From Stentor coeruleus (lineage: Eukaryota > Ciliophora > Heterotrichea > Heterotrichida > Stentoridae): a stretch of DNA of 32,640 bases. Position numbers and translations under genes: made by a program. Positions 18,655 to 28,483 of this stretch are shown in pieces (the stretch's first letter is position 1; every line of letters starts with the position of its first letter). The stretch is taken from assembly GCA_001970955.1 (NCBI GenBank), contig MPUH01000831.1, positions 1 to 32,640 of the forward strand, written 5' to 3'. Below the pieces are notes generated by a model that ran no database searches, had not been told where the DNA came from, and saw nothing but the letters and a program-made list of their open reading frames with translations.

Positions 18655-19317
18655 TTATGTCCAATTATTAATAATTAAATGATGATTGATAAATTTCACC
18701 AAATATTTACCTTCAACTTTTTCCAATAGTGTAACTCCACAATTATCAAGGACAATATTTTCTATAGTATCAAGTCCACAACCCTTAAGAACTTCATTTA
18801 TTATAGATTTTATAAGATATTCATGAATAACCACAGCAACTTTTTGCTCATTCCATTTATAAAACTCTTGAATAATTCCTTGAACCCTTTCTAAAAATTC
18901 AATATCTGTCTCAATATGATCTTTAAAATAATACCCATTTTCTGGTATTTGCTCTGTATTGTAATTAGGAAAAAGTTCTAAGATTTCATTTTTGTTCATA
19001 CCAGGAAAGACTTGGTTTTTGTAAAAAATTCCCCCTTTTTCGTAAAGATATGGGAGGATTTCAACTTGGATACCAAGAGGAACTAGGCCATATGCTGTGG
19101 TTTGTAGGCTTCTGAGCATAGGACTAGAGACGACTTTTTATGTATTACCTTTGTCTAGAGGAATATTTCGCAAATATTCTATAAGGGTTTGAGCCTGAGA
19201 TATTCCATTTGGTGATAAGCCTGGGTCTTTAACTCTTAGTTCGCTGTGAATTATTGGATCGGATCTAGAAATCTCATTGTTTGTAGATTTTCCATGACGA
19301 ATTAGATATATTTTCAT
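18655..19317 (-). CDS. histidine phosphatase superfamily (phosphoglycerate mutase-like), one 15-nt intron
   Basis: Exon 1 is 19317-19149 and exon 2 is 19133-18655, giving 215 residues. The first exon begins MKIYLIRHGKST with the catalytic RHG motif (His8 forms the phosphohistidine) and has LSPNGISQAQ, the usual LT-x-x-G-x-x-QA element. Splicing joins LDK to VVSSPMLRSLQTTA (residues 57-70), the conserved SSP-x-x-R-x-x-Q-T-A block. The second catalytic His is His160 in AVVIHEYLIK. Substrate cannot be told: the family includes glycolytic mutases, fructose-2,6-bisphosphatases and protein or small-molecule phosphatases. The short length and single domain fit a phosphatase rather than a glycolytic mutase. 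Unspliced, the N-terminal half, with the RHG motif, would be missed. Confidence 0.9.
19134..19148 (-). other. 15-nt spliceosomal intron in histidine phosphatase gene
   Basis: The sense sequence is GTAATACATAAAAAG. Its removal eliminates an in-frame TAA and joins LDK to VVSSPMLRS. Confidence 0.92.
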
Positions 19318-19698
19318 TTATATATGTAATAAAATTTTATGATTAGAAGTAAGGTTAGAATATTATGGCTTATTAAATGATATTTAATATAGGATTTGGT
19401 TTATAATCAATAACTATATCCTTAGATAGTAATTATACCAGCACATATAAACTACTTACTGCATCTATCATTATGTTAAAAATGTTATGAACAACTAAAA
19501 ACAATATAAAAAAATTTCATATAAGCTAAATAAAAATTCTTATAAAAATCATCTTAATCCATATCAACCCTATATAAAATCATATATCATCTACATATAC
19601 TATATATAAAAAAAAAAAATCCTATCCCTACAATAAACCTAAAAAAGGAAAAAAAATTCTCAAACTCCAATCTAAAACGACAAATCCAATTAATCATT
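19318..19698. other. spacer between tandem minus-strand genes
   Basis: AT-rich spacer with no gene seen. It contains a run of 12 A near 19608-19619. The right part is G-poor on the + strand. Confidence 0.45.
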
Positions 19699-20616
19699 TT
19701 AATATTTCCTATACGCTAATAAAGCTTCAGTATTATCTGAAAGTAAACCTAAATGAAAGGTGTCGCGGTTACTAACCCTAACATCTTTCAAAAAGCATAA
19801 TGAACTAAGATAATGTGTCAAGTTAACCAACTCTGTATCATTTTTATCATCATGCCATGATACAATTGGCACTCCATTATCTAATTGATAAGCAAAACAA
19901 TAAGCCGAATTGTCAATAATGACAACATTTTCTAAATTCCTATTTGTAATAACACGTAAGTCTTTTATAAATACTCCATCTATATTAACACAATTTTCAC
20001 GATACATCCTATGATGGATTATATCATGATTTGGATCAAGAATATCTAAGACAACATCAGCATAGCATTTATGTGAAGCTGTAAAGACTATTATTTCATA
20101 TTTTTTGCTTAGAGTTGTTAAACATTCAATTGCATATGGGCGGATGTTGATTCCAACTTCTAAACTTTCTCCAGTTGGAAGGTGTATATTTATGATAAGT
20201 TCAGCATCTTTTGGGTTTTCGCAACAGTGAACTAGAGTCTCATCTAGGTCAAAGATTAGAGTTTTGGCGTTTTCATAAAGGGGTCGTCTTTTTAGATGTA
20301 CAGATTTTGAAGCTAACTGCATATGGTCAACTGGTTTAAGGGTTTTTATAAACCTTAAAGCTAGTAAAAGCTGAGAAAAGTACTCTTTATTTACATGAGT
20401 AACTTGTGTGACTATATCATTAAAATTTGGAACTGGGGTAGTGGCAATTTTAGCTGATATTTGCTTATTTTTCTTTTCTATAAAGCTATTTGCTCGTGAG
20501 TTTTTTAGCGTTCTTCTCGTGATTTGTTTGTCTAAAATTCTAACTGATCTCCTAACTTGTATTGATGTTTGTTTGTAAGGCATATTTATAACGTAATTTC
20601 CATATTCAAATTTCAA
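19699..20616 (-). CDS. SCP/FCP1-type (NLI-interacting factor) HAD phosphatase
   Basis: A 305-residue protein. Residues ~1-115 are a basic, poorly conserved N-terminus. Residues ~117-290 are an FCP1/SCP homology domain: DLDETLVH at 123-130 (the D-x-D-x-T/V catalytic aspartates), VFTAS around 178-181, IKDL with the catalytic Lys at 218, and VVIIDNS at 231-237. Family members dephosphorylate serine in the RNA polymerase II C-terminal domain or other phosphoproteins such as SMADs and lipin. Dullard-type members are membrane-anchored; no membrane span is seen here, so a soluble nuclear or cytosolic enzyme is likely. All catalytic residues are present. Ciliates carry many paralogues of this family. 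Confidence 0.92.
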   Translation of the reverse strand: MKFEYGNYVINMPYKQTSIQVRRSVRILDKQITRRTLKNSRANSFIEKKNKQISAKIATTPVPNFNDIVTQVTHVNKEYFSQLLLALRFIKTLKPVDHMQLASKSVHLKRRPLYENAKTLIFDLDETLVHCCENPKDAELIINIHLPTGESLEVGINIRPYAIECLTTLSKKYEIIVFTASHKCYADVVLDILDPNHDIIHHRMYRENCVNIDGVFIKDLRVITNRNLENVVIIDNSAYCFAYQLDNGVPIVSWHDDKNDTELVNLTHYLSSLCFLKDVRVSNRDTFHLGLLSDNTEALLAYRKY

Positions 20617-22007
20617 ATAAACTAGAGAAATAAATGACTGTAAAATGAGGTATTTTTTTAATAGAAATGCTTTAAATGATGTGCTTGTGTGAGTTTTGTT
20701 TTGGGTTTTTAAGGGCGGTTTAGGATTTAGTCTGGGTGAGTTTTTAGGATTTTTTATGTTTGGCCGCGATTATTTAGATTTAGTTAATTTAATGCTTTGT
20801 GCTTAAGGATAAGATTATATGTTTGTTGTTGATGTAGAGTTTGCTTGTTTTTAATAGATAATTTGGTATTTGTGATGGCGAGATTTAATTTTTTTCAGTT
20901 AGTTTTTTGGACTTGCCAAAATTTGTTTGACTTTTTTTTTGAAATTTTAAGTTAGTTTTATTATAACATTAGTAGTACTAAGTAAGGAAAATAATTTACT
21001 AGCAAATTTAAGATTAATATATTCCTTTAGAGTTTAGATTACTTTTGATTTATTTAAAAAAAGTATCAGTTGCAATTGAATAATATATTTAAATGCATAA
21101 GTGAATTAAAATTCAACTTGGTATAAGTAAAGATATATTTTACTATCAGTAAAAAATAAGTTCTATAAATAGCTTTGAATTAAGCTAAAAATATACAAAA
21201 TAGATTTTTATTTTGGTAGCTATAATATGCAATAAAATCATATTAAAGAAATTAGTTATAACATGGATTATACTTTAAAAAAAGTTTTTGCAAGGCTGAT
21301 ATGTATGAAATGGATACAAAAAAAGAATACTTTTAAGAATTTTTATTTATCCCATTTTGCCAAAAAATTATGCTAGTAAATGAATCATATAATTAATTTT
21401 TTTGCTATTTTAAGATGCTTAAAGTAATCTTTTATTATCCAATCATTATTTTTATTGAGCCTTAAACTGATTGTCATTTCAAAGTTAATATTTTATATTT
21501 TTAGTATCTAACTGTAATTTCAATATTTTGCATATCACAGCATAATTTTAATATTTTACATATAATTACATAATTTCAAACCAATTACATATCCTTACAT
21601 CCTTACATAATTCCTATTATAATTTCAATCTTTTACATATCACTACAAATTTTATACAAAAAAATATTCCTATAATTAGCAAAACCAAACCTATTTTTTT
21701 TATGTTAAAACTAAACCTACTTTACCACATAAGCTTATCAAATTCACCAATTAATTAATCTATAATCTTATTAAAAAATCATTCATAACCTTCCCATTCC
21801 CTCATAACCCTAATAATATTATAATAATCTCTCAAAAAACCCATAAATACTAAAATATTTTCCCATCTTTCAGATAATCTTATTTTTAAGATAAGTTTAA
21901 TATTTTCCATAATCCTTTTATACCTCAACTTATAATCTAATCTAATCCTGCCTTCATATCCCTCTCTATCCTATTATCATTTTCATAATAATCATAAACT
22001 AAACAAT
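20617..22007. other. longest gene-free stretch, with degenerate repeats
   Basis: About 1.4 kb without a supportable gene. 20617-20960 is G-rich on the + strand, the 5' flank of the phosphatase gene. 20960-21500 is neutral and very AT-rich, and holds one 37-codon + open frame (ATG 21263, TAG 21374-21376) that I do not trust. 21500-22007 is C-rich and G-poor and includes the degenerate repeats described separately. Confidence 0.5.
21515..21646 (+). repeat. degenerate ~29-bp repeats
   Basis: Four related segments start near 21515, 21544, 21572 and 21621. They share AATTTCAATATTTTACATAT-like sequence followed by CAC/ATTACA. The first three are spaced about 29 bp apart. Copies differ at several positions. 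They lie in AT-rich spacer, and function, if any, is unknown. Confidence 0.5.
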
Positions 22008-22580
22008 TTAATTAAAAATTTTCATACACAAAACTATCAAAATCGTGACAACCAGCAAGAAAATAACACATATCATAATCAATTTGTTCGTAATAGCCCT
22101 TCTCTGCATTGAGCTTATAAGTTTATTCGACTTCTCTAAATTTTCTTTAATTTCCTTCGAGCCACAAACGGATTTTTCTAACTGATTTCTTTGATTTTTT
22201 AGGTTTGTCATCGTAAATGCAGCTATTGACTCTGATTCTAAAGACAAGCTTTTACCAAATTCTAATGTTTTCCCTTGGTTTTCAAGTAAAGCAGTAGTGC
22301 TTTTAGCTTTTTCTTCCATCCTTGCCCCAAAAAGCTTTTCTTGTTCCCTGTCTCGTAGCTGTTTTTTAATATTGTTCATATCAGAGAGGTATTTTACGCA
22401 TCGTGACATAACTTCTTGTTTTTGATAATTATTCATATAGGTAGCTTCGATTTTCAGCTGACGAAGGCATGTTTCTGCTTGAAATATATCAGCGGAGATC
22501 ATGACAAGGTCGGGGTTTTTGCTAGAAAGTTTTGATAAGCATAGAGATGTTAGTCTTAGAAATTCTTGTTCATTGTTCAT
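22008..22580 (-). CDS. Vti1-like Qb SNARE
   Basis: A 190-residue tail-anchored SNARE. I start it at the ATG at 22580 (MNNEQEF). A further upstream in-frame ATG at 22637 would add 19 residues, but these lie in G-poor leader-type sequence. The N-terminal ~85 residues are helical, consistent with a Habc-type bundle. A SNARE motif of about 60 residues ends just before the membrane: FTMTNLKNQRNQLEKS contains the central-layer Gln, followed by NLEKSNKLISSMQRRAITNK. The last ~22 residues are a hydrophobic anchor (LIMICVIFLLVVTILIVLCM). The N-L-x-x-QR-x-x-L-x-x-S pattern and the basic patch before the anchor resemble Vti1, which serves Golgi-to-endosome and vacuolar fusion. SNARE identity is firm; the Vti1 subtype is likely but not proven. 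Confidence 0.8.
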   Translation of the reverse strand: MNNEQEFLRLTSLCLSKLSSKNPDLVMISADIFQAETCLRQLKIEATYMNNYQKQEVMSRCVKYLSDMNNIKKQLRDREQEKLFGARMEEKAKSTTALLENQGKTLEFGKSLSLESESIAAFTMTNLKNQRNQLEKSVCGSKEIKENLEKSNKLISSMQRRAITNKLIMICVIFLLVVTILIVLCMKIFN

Positions 22581-22637
22581 AGTTTTTAAGGTTTTTAGTT
22601 TATTAGAAGATGGTAGGTTTAGATTAGGATGATGCAA

Positions 22638-23237
22638 AAAGAGTTTGAGTTTTGATTAGGATTAAAAAGAATTTTGTGAGTGTTAGGGTTGAGGTTTTTA
22701 AGAAGTTTTTTATAGGTTTAGGGGTTGTTTAAAGTTATGATTTTTGGGTAATATTAGGAATTTATCGCTATATATTAAGACATACTCTTATTTATGGTTA
22801 TTACTTTGGTTTTGTAGAGGATAGTGAATATAATCTATGTGGTTTACTAAAAGTTACTATTAATTTCTATTCTAATAATATTATAATGATTTTATAAAAC
22901 TATCCTATATTATTTTCTTCGTCAAATAAACAGACTGAAATCAGATTTAATTTTTATAGTTTTTGTAATTATATCTTCTATGCCAACTTAAAATCTTGGG
23001 TTATTTAATATACAGTCATCAAAATTATCTTATAGCCTGCACTAGCCCTTCTTCCATCAGCATAAAAATAATTAATCCTAATAAACAACTCTAATATCAA
23101 AAATATCATCTTCCCTATCAGTAACCTCAATAATAAAGTATTTTACTAACAAACTCCTCTCTATTCAGCTAATAATACACCCTCTTGATCTCCTCATCTA
23201 AAAATCCTCTATCAAAGCCCATCTATCTCTTATCCTA
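22638..23237. other. spacer between tandem minus-strand genes
   Basis: The left part is strongly G-rich (22681-22740: 18 G, 0 C). The right part is C-rich (23041-23100: 2 G, 15 C). It contains no supportable gene. Short coding-like minus-strand stretches near 23040-23225 are broken in all three frames. Confidence 0.5.
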
Positions 23238-23897
23238 TTAAACTATTAGCGAGTGCTTCAAATTGTCATCAAGCCAGACTCCATTTTTCTCAAAAGCATA
23301 CTCAAGTCCAGTCTGCGTGTCTCTAAAAAGCAAATCTGCACCACCAAGAAACTTAAAATAATAGTCATACTGTGAGTGTTCAGGCAATATCTTAACCAAG
23401 TTCTTTACAGGGACAATTTCAACTCTTGAAAATCCAAACAAGCCAACTTTATGCACTAACACAGTTTCCATATGAGGAATTAAGTCCATTCTAACAACAA
23501 AAAGCCTTCCTGCTGATACAACTAATGGTTGATACAAAAACATCCCTAAACCCATAATAATTTTTGGAATCATAGTTTCACTACGAAATAGGACTAGAAG
23601 AGGAACAAAAAATTCCCATAAACGTGTACGAGGCATATATTTGCCTATTGATGGGGAATAATAAAGAAGTAATGAGTTATCTGTAATACTAAGTCTTGTT
23701 GCACTTGCTTCAGTTGTATGTCTATCAAGATTTCGTGAAAGGAATTGGAGTAATTTTGGTGACTTGAGATAGTTTATTCGGCTAAAGAGCGAAATCATTG
23801 TATAGTTCTTGCCTACTTCGGCACTTCTTTTTTCAGCATTTCCCCAGGTTCTTGCTACCCAGAGACCAAATCTGTTTAGTGGTCCGAATTTAGACAT
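23238..23897 (-). CDS. predicted two-span membrane protein
   Basis: A 219-residue protein that I do not confidently recognise. A basic N-terminal ~60 residues (RFGLWVARTWGNAEKRSAEV) could be a mitochondrial targeting region. Two hydrophobic segments follow, at ~95-105 (LWEFFVPLLVLF) and ~112-132 (IIMGLGMFLYQPLVVSAGRLFVV). The C-terminal ~85 residues look beta-rich (MDLIPHMETVLVHKVGLFGFSRVEIVPVKNLVKILP), a layout seen in small organelle membrane proteins of the TMEM70/186/223 type. That comparison is weak. No catalytic motif is seen. It is the upstream neighbour of the SNARE gene on the same strand. Confidence 0.75.
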   Translation of the reverse strand: MSKFGPLNRFGLWVARTWGNAEKRSAEVGKNYTMISLFSRINYLKSPKLLQFLSRNLDRHTTEASATRLSITDNSLLLYYSPSIGKYMPRTRLWEFFVPLLVLFRSETMIPKIIMGLGMFLYQPLVVSAGRLFVVRMDLIPHMETVLVHKVGLFGFSRVEIVPVKNLVKILPEHSQYDYYFKFLGGADLLFRDTQTGLEYAFEKNGVWLDDNLKHSLIV

Positions 23898-24424
23898 TAT
23901 TATGTTAGATTTAATATGTTTAGAAAAAAGCTTTTTGATGCAGATTGCGATTGATTTGATGGGAAGAAGGTAGGGATTTTGATAGGAGAAGCTTGGATTG
24001 TATGGATTGAGATGGGTTTTGGGTTAAGATAGGATGATTGAAGTTTTTAGTATTAGGTTTTTGAAGACAGGTAAGTATTTTTGGAGGTTTGAGTTTTGAT
24101 ATTGAGTAGTATTTTTTTTTAGAGTTTGTGTAGTTTTCTATTGTTGCAAATGATAGATTTTTTTATTAGAGGAAAATATCTGATTAGTAAATATTATCCA
24201 AATAATTTCATGAATAATATTTTTTTTAATACTAACTGCATATAACTACACTATTATCATTAATAGTATTCTACATTATAAAATATCTCCAAAGTTAAAA
24301 TCCAAGTAAAACTTAGCTTTTCCTTAAACCAAATCTTTTATTCCAACTACAAACCAATACAAAAACTCCTAATTGTACCCTACACAATAAAAACCATAAA
24401 ATCTAAAATCTCCAATTCTTAATC
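23898..24424. other. spacer between tandem minus-strand genes
   Basis: The + strand is G-rich to about 24130, then turns C-rich and G-poor from about 24230. No gene or RNA was seen. Confidence 0.5.
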
Positions 24425-25915
24425 TCAACTATCCCAAAACCATTCAGAAAAGATGTAGTTAAATAACGCTTTTAATCTATTTTTATTAATAGTTGTAGCA
24501 GAGTTATGATATTCCAACACATCATTACAGCGTTTAGTCCAATGGTTTCTCGCTCTATTCCTAATAAAAGCTCTGATTTCTTCTGACCTAGTAATTTTAT
24601 CCTTAAATACTTTTAATTCACTACTAAGTATCTTTACCAAATGATTTTTCCTAACACAGCATTCATCAAGTTCTTTACTCCCCAACATCAGCAATTCAGT
24701 CGCTCCAGTTAAATCAACCAAAGACATCTCAGCTGCTTCAAACATAATATCAGCAGCTTTAACCCTATAAAAACTCACAAGGACATTTTCATCAATTTCA
24801 ATTTCCTTACAAACTTTTTTCATAGGAAAAATTGTTATACTCAAACCTAATTCTTCAATTCTAACATTCCCTTTTATTTTATATTGAATAAGTACCCTAA
24901 CAACTTCAAGTGATTTAAAATCAGCATCAGGACATGGGAAAAATCTCATAAGAAAAGTTGTATCCATACTCATTCCAGCAAGTATATCAGGTAATCTAAA
25001 TACATTTTCAGCATTTTCACTGTAAACTTTAGATATAACTACAGGTATTGGGATATCTGGGATAATGATTTTTACATTAACTTCTTCTGCAATTTTAGAT
25101 TCTATAATACCACAACAATAAGCAAGACTCATCATTAAAGATTTATCATCTTTATTGAAATAACAACTACCATTAGTCTCTTCTGATATATAAGTTAAGA
25201 TGTTTATAGGGTTAGAAAGGGCAAATACATTAATTGTAAAACTCCCATTGATTCTATAAATGAAATCTCTAAGAATATCATTCGTACGTTCTTTTATTGA
25301 ATCAGGATGGTTATCTTTACCTGTTGAAAACAAGAGAATATGCGCTGAACTATTAAGATTTCTACGGTTATTAAGAACAGATAATGCGAATATTAGAGAT
25401 TCAGCAAGATCACAGCTACCATTGTAAATAAGGTTTCTTATAAGTAAACTTATTCTTACTTTACCAGTATAGCTCATTGAAATTAATGGACAAAGACGTT
25501 TGGCTGTATCATTAAATGTGACGATACTTAATCGATCTTTACCACTTAGTCGACCCATAATAAATTCTATGCATTTATGAATCACTTCAGATTTCTCATA
25601 TGTCATAGAAGATGTTTCAATTAAACATACTAAGTCTATACCTCCACGATCATCTATATTTTGATTTTCGCAAGATATATTTAAACAAACTGGCCATTCT
25701 TGAGTTTCGTTTGTCTGTTGTATGTAGTTACATCCAAATTTTAAGCTTGAGGATATTGATGGACACTCATCACAGGACTCGCTTAAGGAGGAATTTAAGA
25801 GTATCGGCTCGTCGTCTAAAGACATTGATAACTTTTCGGCCTCTGCAGAAAGGGTTAGGTTACTTGAAATTTGATCTATTTGGCAACAGTTCGTCTTTCC
25901 AATTGTTGTTCCCAT
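24425..25915 (-). CDS. vWA-domain protein with degenerate metal-ion site (WAV3-like layout)
   Basis: A 496-residue protein. The N-terminus MGTTIGKTNCC could be acylated (Gly2, Cys10, Cys11), though Gly at position 6 is not ideal. A vWA domain covers ~92-275 (IDLVCLIETSSM, DRLSIVTFNDTAKRLCPL, HILLFSTGKDN). The fold elements match vWA proteins of the plant WAV3 type, and the following ~100 residues fit the beta region after the vWA in that family. The metal site looks lost: the D-x-S-G-S motif is E-T-S-S-M at 100-104, GGTNI is GSCDL, and SDGxD is STGKD. No RING finger precedes it, unlike WAV3. The C-terminal ~120 residues are helical. It likely acts as a protein-binding module independent of Mg2+. 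The stop is TGA. Confidence 0.85.
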   Translation of the reverse strand: MGTTIGKTNCCQIDQISSNLTLSAEAEKLSMSLDDEPILLNSSLSESCDECPSISSSLKFGCNYIQQTNETQEWPVCLNISCENQNIDDRGGIDLVCLIETSSMTYEKSEVIHKCIEFIMGRLSGKDRLSIVTFNDTAKRLCPLISMSYTGKVRISLLIRNLIYNGSCDLAESLIFALSVLNNRRNLNSSAHILLFSTGKDNHPDSIKERTNDILRDFIYRINGSFTINVFALSNPINILTYISEETNGSCYFNKDDKSLMMSLAYCCGIIESKIAEEVNVKIIIPDIPIPVVISKVYSENAENVFRLPDILAGMSMDTTFLMRFFPCPDADFKSLEVVRVLIQYKIKGNVRIEELGLSITIFPMKKVCKEIEIDENVLVSFYRVKAADIMFEAAEMSLVDLTGATELLMLGSKELDECCVRKNHLVKILSSELKVFKDKITRSEEIRAFIRNRARNHWTKRCNDVLEYHNSATTINKNRLKALFNYIFSEWFWDS

Positions 25916-26428
25916 ATTTTATTTAAGAGCTATGGATAGATAATTGAATAGAAATTATGAAAAGTGACATGGGTGATAGATATTAAGAGTTGATATTGAG
26001 AATTAGATGTGGAATTGAATGCTTTTTTAGAATTTTATGTATGGATTATGTTTTGGTTTTTGATGGAGAAAATCTGTTAAGGGTTTGATATGAGTTTTTG
26101 AATTATTTGAAGATTTTTGATGGGTTTGGTGGTTTGATTTTTTGGAGAAAGTGTTTGGGTTTGTGTGAAATGATATTAAGTGGTTAGGATTTTTTAAAAA
26201 GCTAGAAATAGCTGAGAATAATCTTCTCCAACCCTCAAGTTCAGAAGCTGTAAATTACTTTTTCTAATAAAAATCCATATTACAATAAACTCTACAAAAA
26301 AAAATCACAACAAGATTAAACCTAACGAAAAAGAAAATTTATTTAAAAGTTTCAAAAATTCATGATAAACTCTATCCAAAAATTTAATATCTTAAAAACT
26401 ATTATCATTTATTAACTATTTCTTCAAT
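25916..26428. other. divergent intergenic region
   Basis: Spacer between the divergent vWA and charged-helix genes. The + strand is G/T-rich up to about 26205, then C/A-rich to the ATG at 26429. It probably holds two promoters. No gene seen. Confidence 0.5.
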
Positions 26429-28483
26429 ATGGATAAGCTTATAAGCATAGAACAACTTGATGGTGAGATTTCTAAGCCTCCAAACTTAACCCCAACGTCT
26501 AAAGAAGCTTGCAGAAAACTTGGAATAACCCCTGAAGAACTTGTATTCAAGCCCCTTTCATTTTTCCAGAAAAAGTCAAACATAGCAGAAACTGCCAAGA
26601 AAAAATTTGATAATGCAGAGAAAAAGCGTCTGGAAAAAATAAAGTGGATCAAAGAGACTAAAATCCAAATAGAAAAAGATATGATGAAATCTAGAGAAAA
26701 ATCTACACATAGTAATCCAATTGAAGCTTCTGTTATGAATAGCAAAATGATTGAAAAAGAAAAAAAGGAACTGGAAAAGATAGAAAAGAAACAAAGGCAG
26801 GATTTGCAGCAGATGCTTGAATATCAGCTTAAATCTGAAGCTATTCGTCACCAAAACGAAGAAAAGTTAGAAAAAGCTAAAAAACGTGAACACCAGCGAC
26901 AACTTGAATTAGCTCGTAAGCGTCAGGAACAAGACGAAGCGAAAAAACGTGAAGACGACCGTAAACGTGAAGAGCAGCAGAACCTCGAAGAAGAGCAACG
27001 TCGTTATGCTGCAGTAGAGTTCGAAAAAGCAAAAAAACGTCTCAAAGAAGAGCAGGAACTAGAAAAACTGCGTAAAAAAGAACATCAAGCCAAAGAACTT
27101 GAACAACAGAAAAAGCAAGAAGAATATCGCAAACGTACAGAGCAAATGCTAATAATGCAACACCAATGGGCTGAAGAGAAAAAAAAAGAACTAGAAATTC
27201 GTGAAGAAAAACGTAAACAAGTCATGAAAGCTCAACAAGAAGAAAAGCAAAAAGAAAGCTTAAAACTTAGAGAAATTAAAGAAATCAAGCTTAAAGCAGC
27301 AAGAGAAAACCTAACAAATCTTCTTGAAAATCAAAGACAAGAATTTATACTCAAACAGAATGAGACTGAAGAAAAACGTAAAAAACTCGAAGAAGAACGT
27401 GAAAAAGCTAAAATCGAAGCAGGTAAAAAAGCTGAAGCTAAAGCACAAGAAATCAAAAGAATTATTGAATTAAACCAAACTTTAGAGGAAAAAAGACGTA
27501 ATGAGCTTTTAAAAGCTGAAAAAGAAGCTAATGACCGAGCTGAGAAAATCCATAAAATGAAAGAAGAAGAAATGCAAAAGAGAAAAGAAGAAGAAGAACT
27601 TAAACAATTACAACATGAGCATGTGAGGAAAAGAATGCAAAATATTCTTAGTCAGCGAGTTGAAAAAATAAAAGAAAAAATGACTGAAGAAGAAGAGAAA
27701 CTAAAAAAAATCAAAGAGAAAAAAGAATACGACCTAATGGTCAAAGTTGAATTGGATGAAATGCAAAGAAGCGATCGATTAGAAAATGTTAAAAGGATCG
27801 AACGTCAGCAACAATACGAAAGAGAAAAAGTATTAGAAAGAATTAAAGAAGACAATGATAAAGTTCAAGCTTTGAAAAAAGCTAAAGATGACCTTATGGC
27901 CGAAAGGAAAAAAGTTAAAGACCATGCTGATAAGGAAAAACAAAAGATGATATTAATGCTAGAAGAGATGAAAAAGAAAAAAGGAGCTCTAGCTGAATAT
28001 GCTGAAAAAATCTCATCAAAAAGCCAACAAGTATCTGTGGCTGAAAAAATTCAATCAAAAAGCCAACAAGTATCTATGGCTGAAAAAATATCAGAAAACT
28101 CAATGATTAAATCACCTGAGAAATCTGTGCAGAAAACTGTTGAGAAAAAAACCTATGAAAATGTGAAAAATAAAACTAAAGATAAAAAGGTAGAACTTAA
28201 ACCTGTTGTTGATAACAAAGAGAAAAATTTTAATGAACTTAAAGATAGACATAAGAAAGAAATGATTGAAGTTTTGGATAATGAGGAAAGAAAAGAACAG
28301 GAACGAGAAAAAAAATTGGCTGGGTGTCAGAATGATGTAGAAAGGAAGGAATTTGAAGAGAAGTTTGGCATTGAAAGAGCTTTGGCCTGTGATGTGATTA
28401 ATAAGTTGGCTAAGAAACAGAGAAAAGCTGAGCAGGAACTGGCGAATAGACTAGGGATACTCAATTCTTCACATTATTTATAA
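26429..28483 (+). CDS. long charged-helix (single-alpha-helix/coiled-coil) protein
   Basis: A 684-residue protein. Residues ~1-50 are a distinct head (PPNLTPTSKEACRKLGITPEELVFKPLSFF). Residues ~55-525 are almost only Glu, Lys, Arg, Gln, Leu and Ala in E4/K4-like alternation (KRQEQDEAKKREDDRKREEQ), which predicts a very long single alpha-helix or coiled coil, probably tens of nanometres. Residues 525-555 carry two copies of a 13-residue repeat (AEKI[SQ]SKSQQVS[VM]). The last ~60 residues form another conserved-looking helical tail (CQNDVERKEFEEKFGIERALACDVINKLAKK). Proteins of this kind are structural: microtubule-associated, ciliary or cortical. I cannot name the family. The large open antisense frame opposite its start is a by-product of composition. 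Confidence 0.85.
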   Translation: MDKLISIEQLDGEISKPPNLTPTSKEACRKLGITPEELVFKPLSFFQKKSNIAETAKKKFDNAEKKRLEKIKWIKETKIQIEKDMMKSREKSTHSNPIEASVMNSKMIEKEKKELEKIEKKQRQDLQQMLEYQLKSEAIRHQNEEKLEKAKKREHQRQLELARKRQEQDEAKKREDDRKREEQQNLEEEQRRYAAVEFEKAKKRLKEEQELEKLRKKEHQAKELEQQKKQEEYRKRTEQMLIMQHQWAEEKKKELEIREEKRKQVMKAQQEEKQKESLKLREIKEIKLKAARENLTNLLENQRQEFILKQNETEEKRKKLEEEREKAKIEAGKKAEAKAQEIKRIIELNQTLEEKRRNELLKAEKEANDRAEKIHKMKEEEMQKRKEEEELKQLQHEHVRKRMQNILSQRVEKIKEKMTEEEEKLKKIKEKKEYDLMVKVELDEMQRSDRLENVKRIERQQQYEREKVLERIKEDNDKVQALKKAKDDLMAERKKVKDHADKEKQKMILMLEEMKKKKGALAEYAEKISSKSQQVSVAEKIQSKSQQVSMAEKISENSMIKSPEKSVQKTVEKKTYENVKNKTKDKKVELKPVVDNKEKNFNELKDRHKKEMIEVLDNEERKEQEREKKLAGCQNDVERKEFEEKFGIERALACDVINKLAKKQRKAEQELANRLGILNSSHYL
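28001..28078 (+). repeat. 39-nt in-frame tandem repeat inside the charged-helix gene
   Basis: Two adjacent 39-nt units, 28001-28039 and 28040-28078, differ at a few bases and encode 13-residue units (AEKISSKSQQVSV and AEKIQSKSQQVSM). A partial third unit (AEKIS) follows. This looks like a recent in-frame duplication in a flexible linker. Confidence 0.9.

Noticed and set aside
21263..21376. A 37-codon open frame in the longest spacer
   Set aside because: Too short to stand out from chance in this AT-rich stretch, with no domain, membrane span or composition signal.
23040..23225. Coding-like minus-strand fragments in three frames downstream of the two-span membrane protein gene
   Set aside because: No single frame is open, no 15/16-nt intron joins them, and no known domain appears. 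The C-poor sense strand of 3' flanks naturally gives Asp/Glu/Arg/Phe-rich fragments.
26416..26854. Long antisense open frames opposite the start of the charged-helix gene, with hydrophobic content
   Set aside because: They are complementary shadows: Lys/Glu codons read backwards give Phe/Leu/Ser-rich frames.
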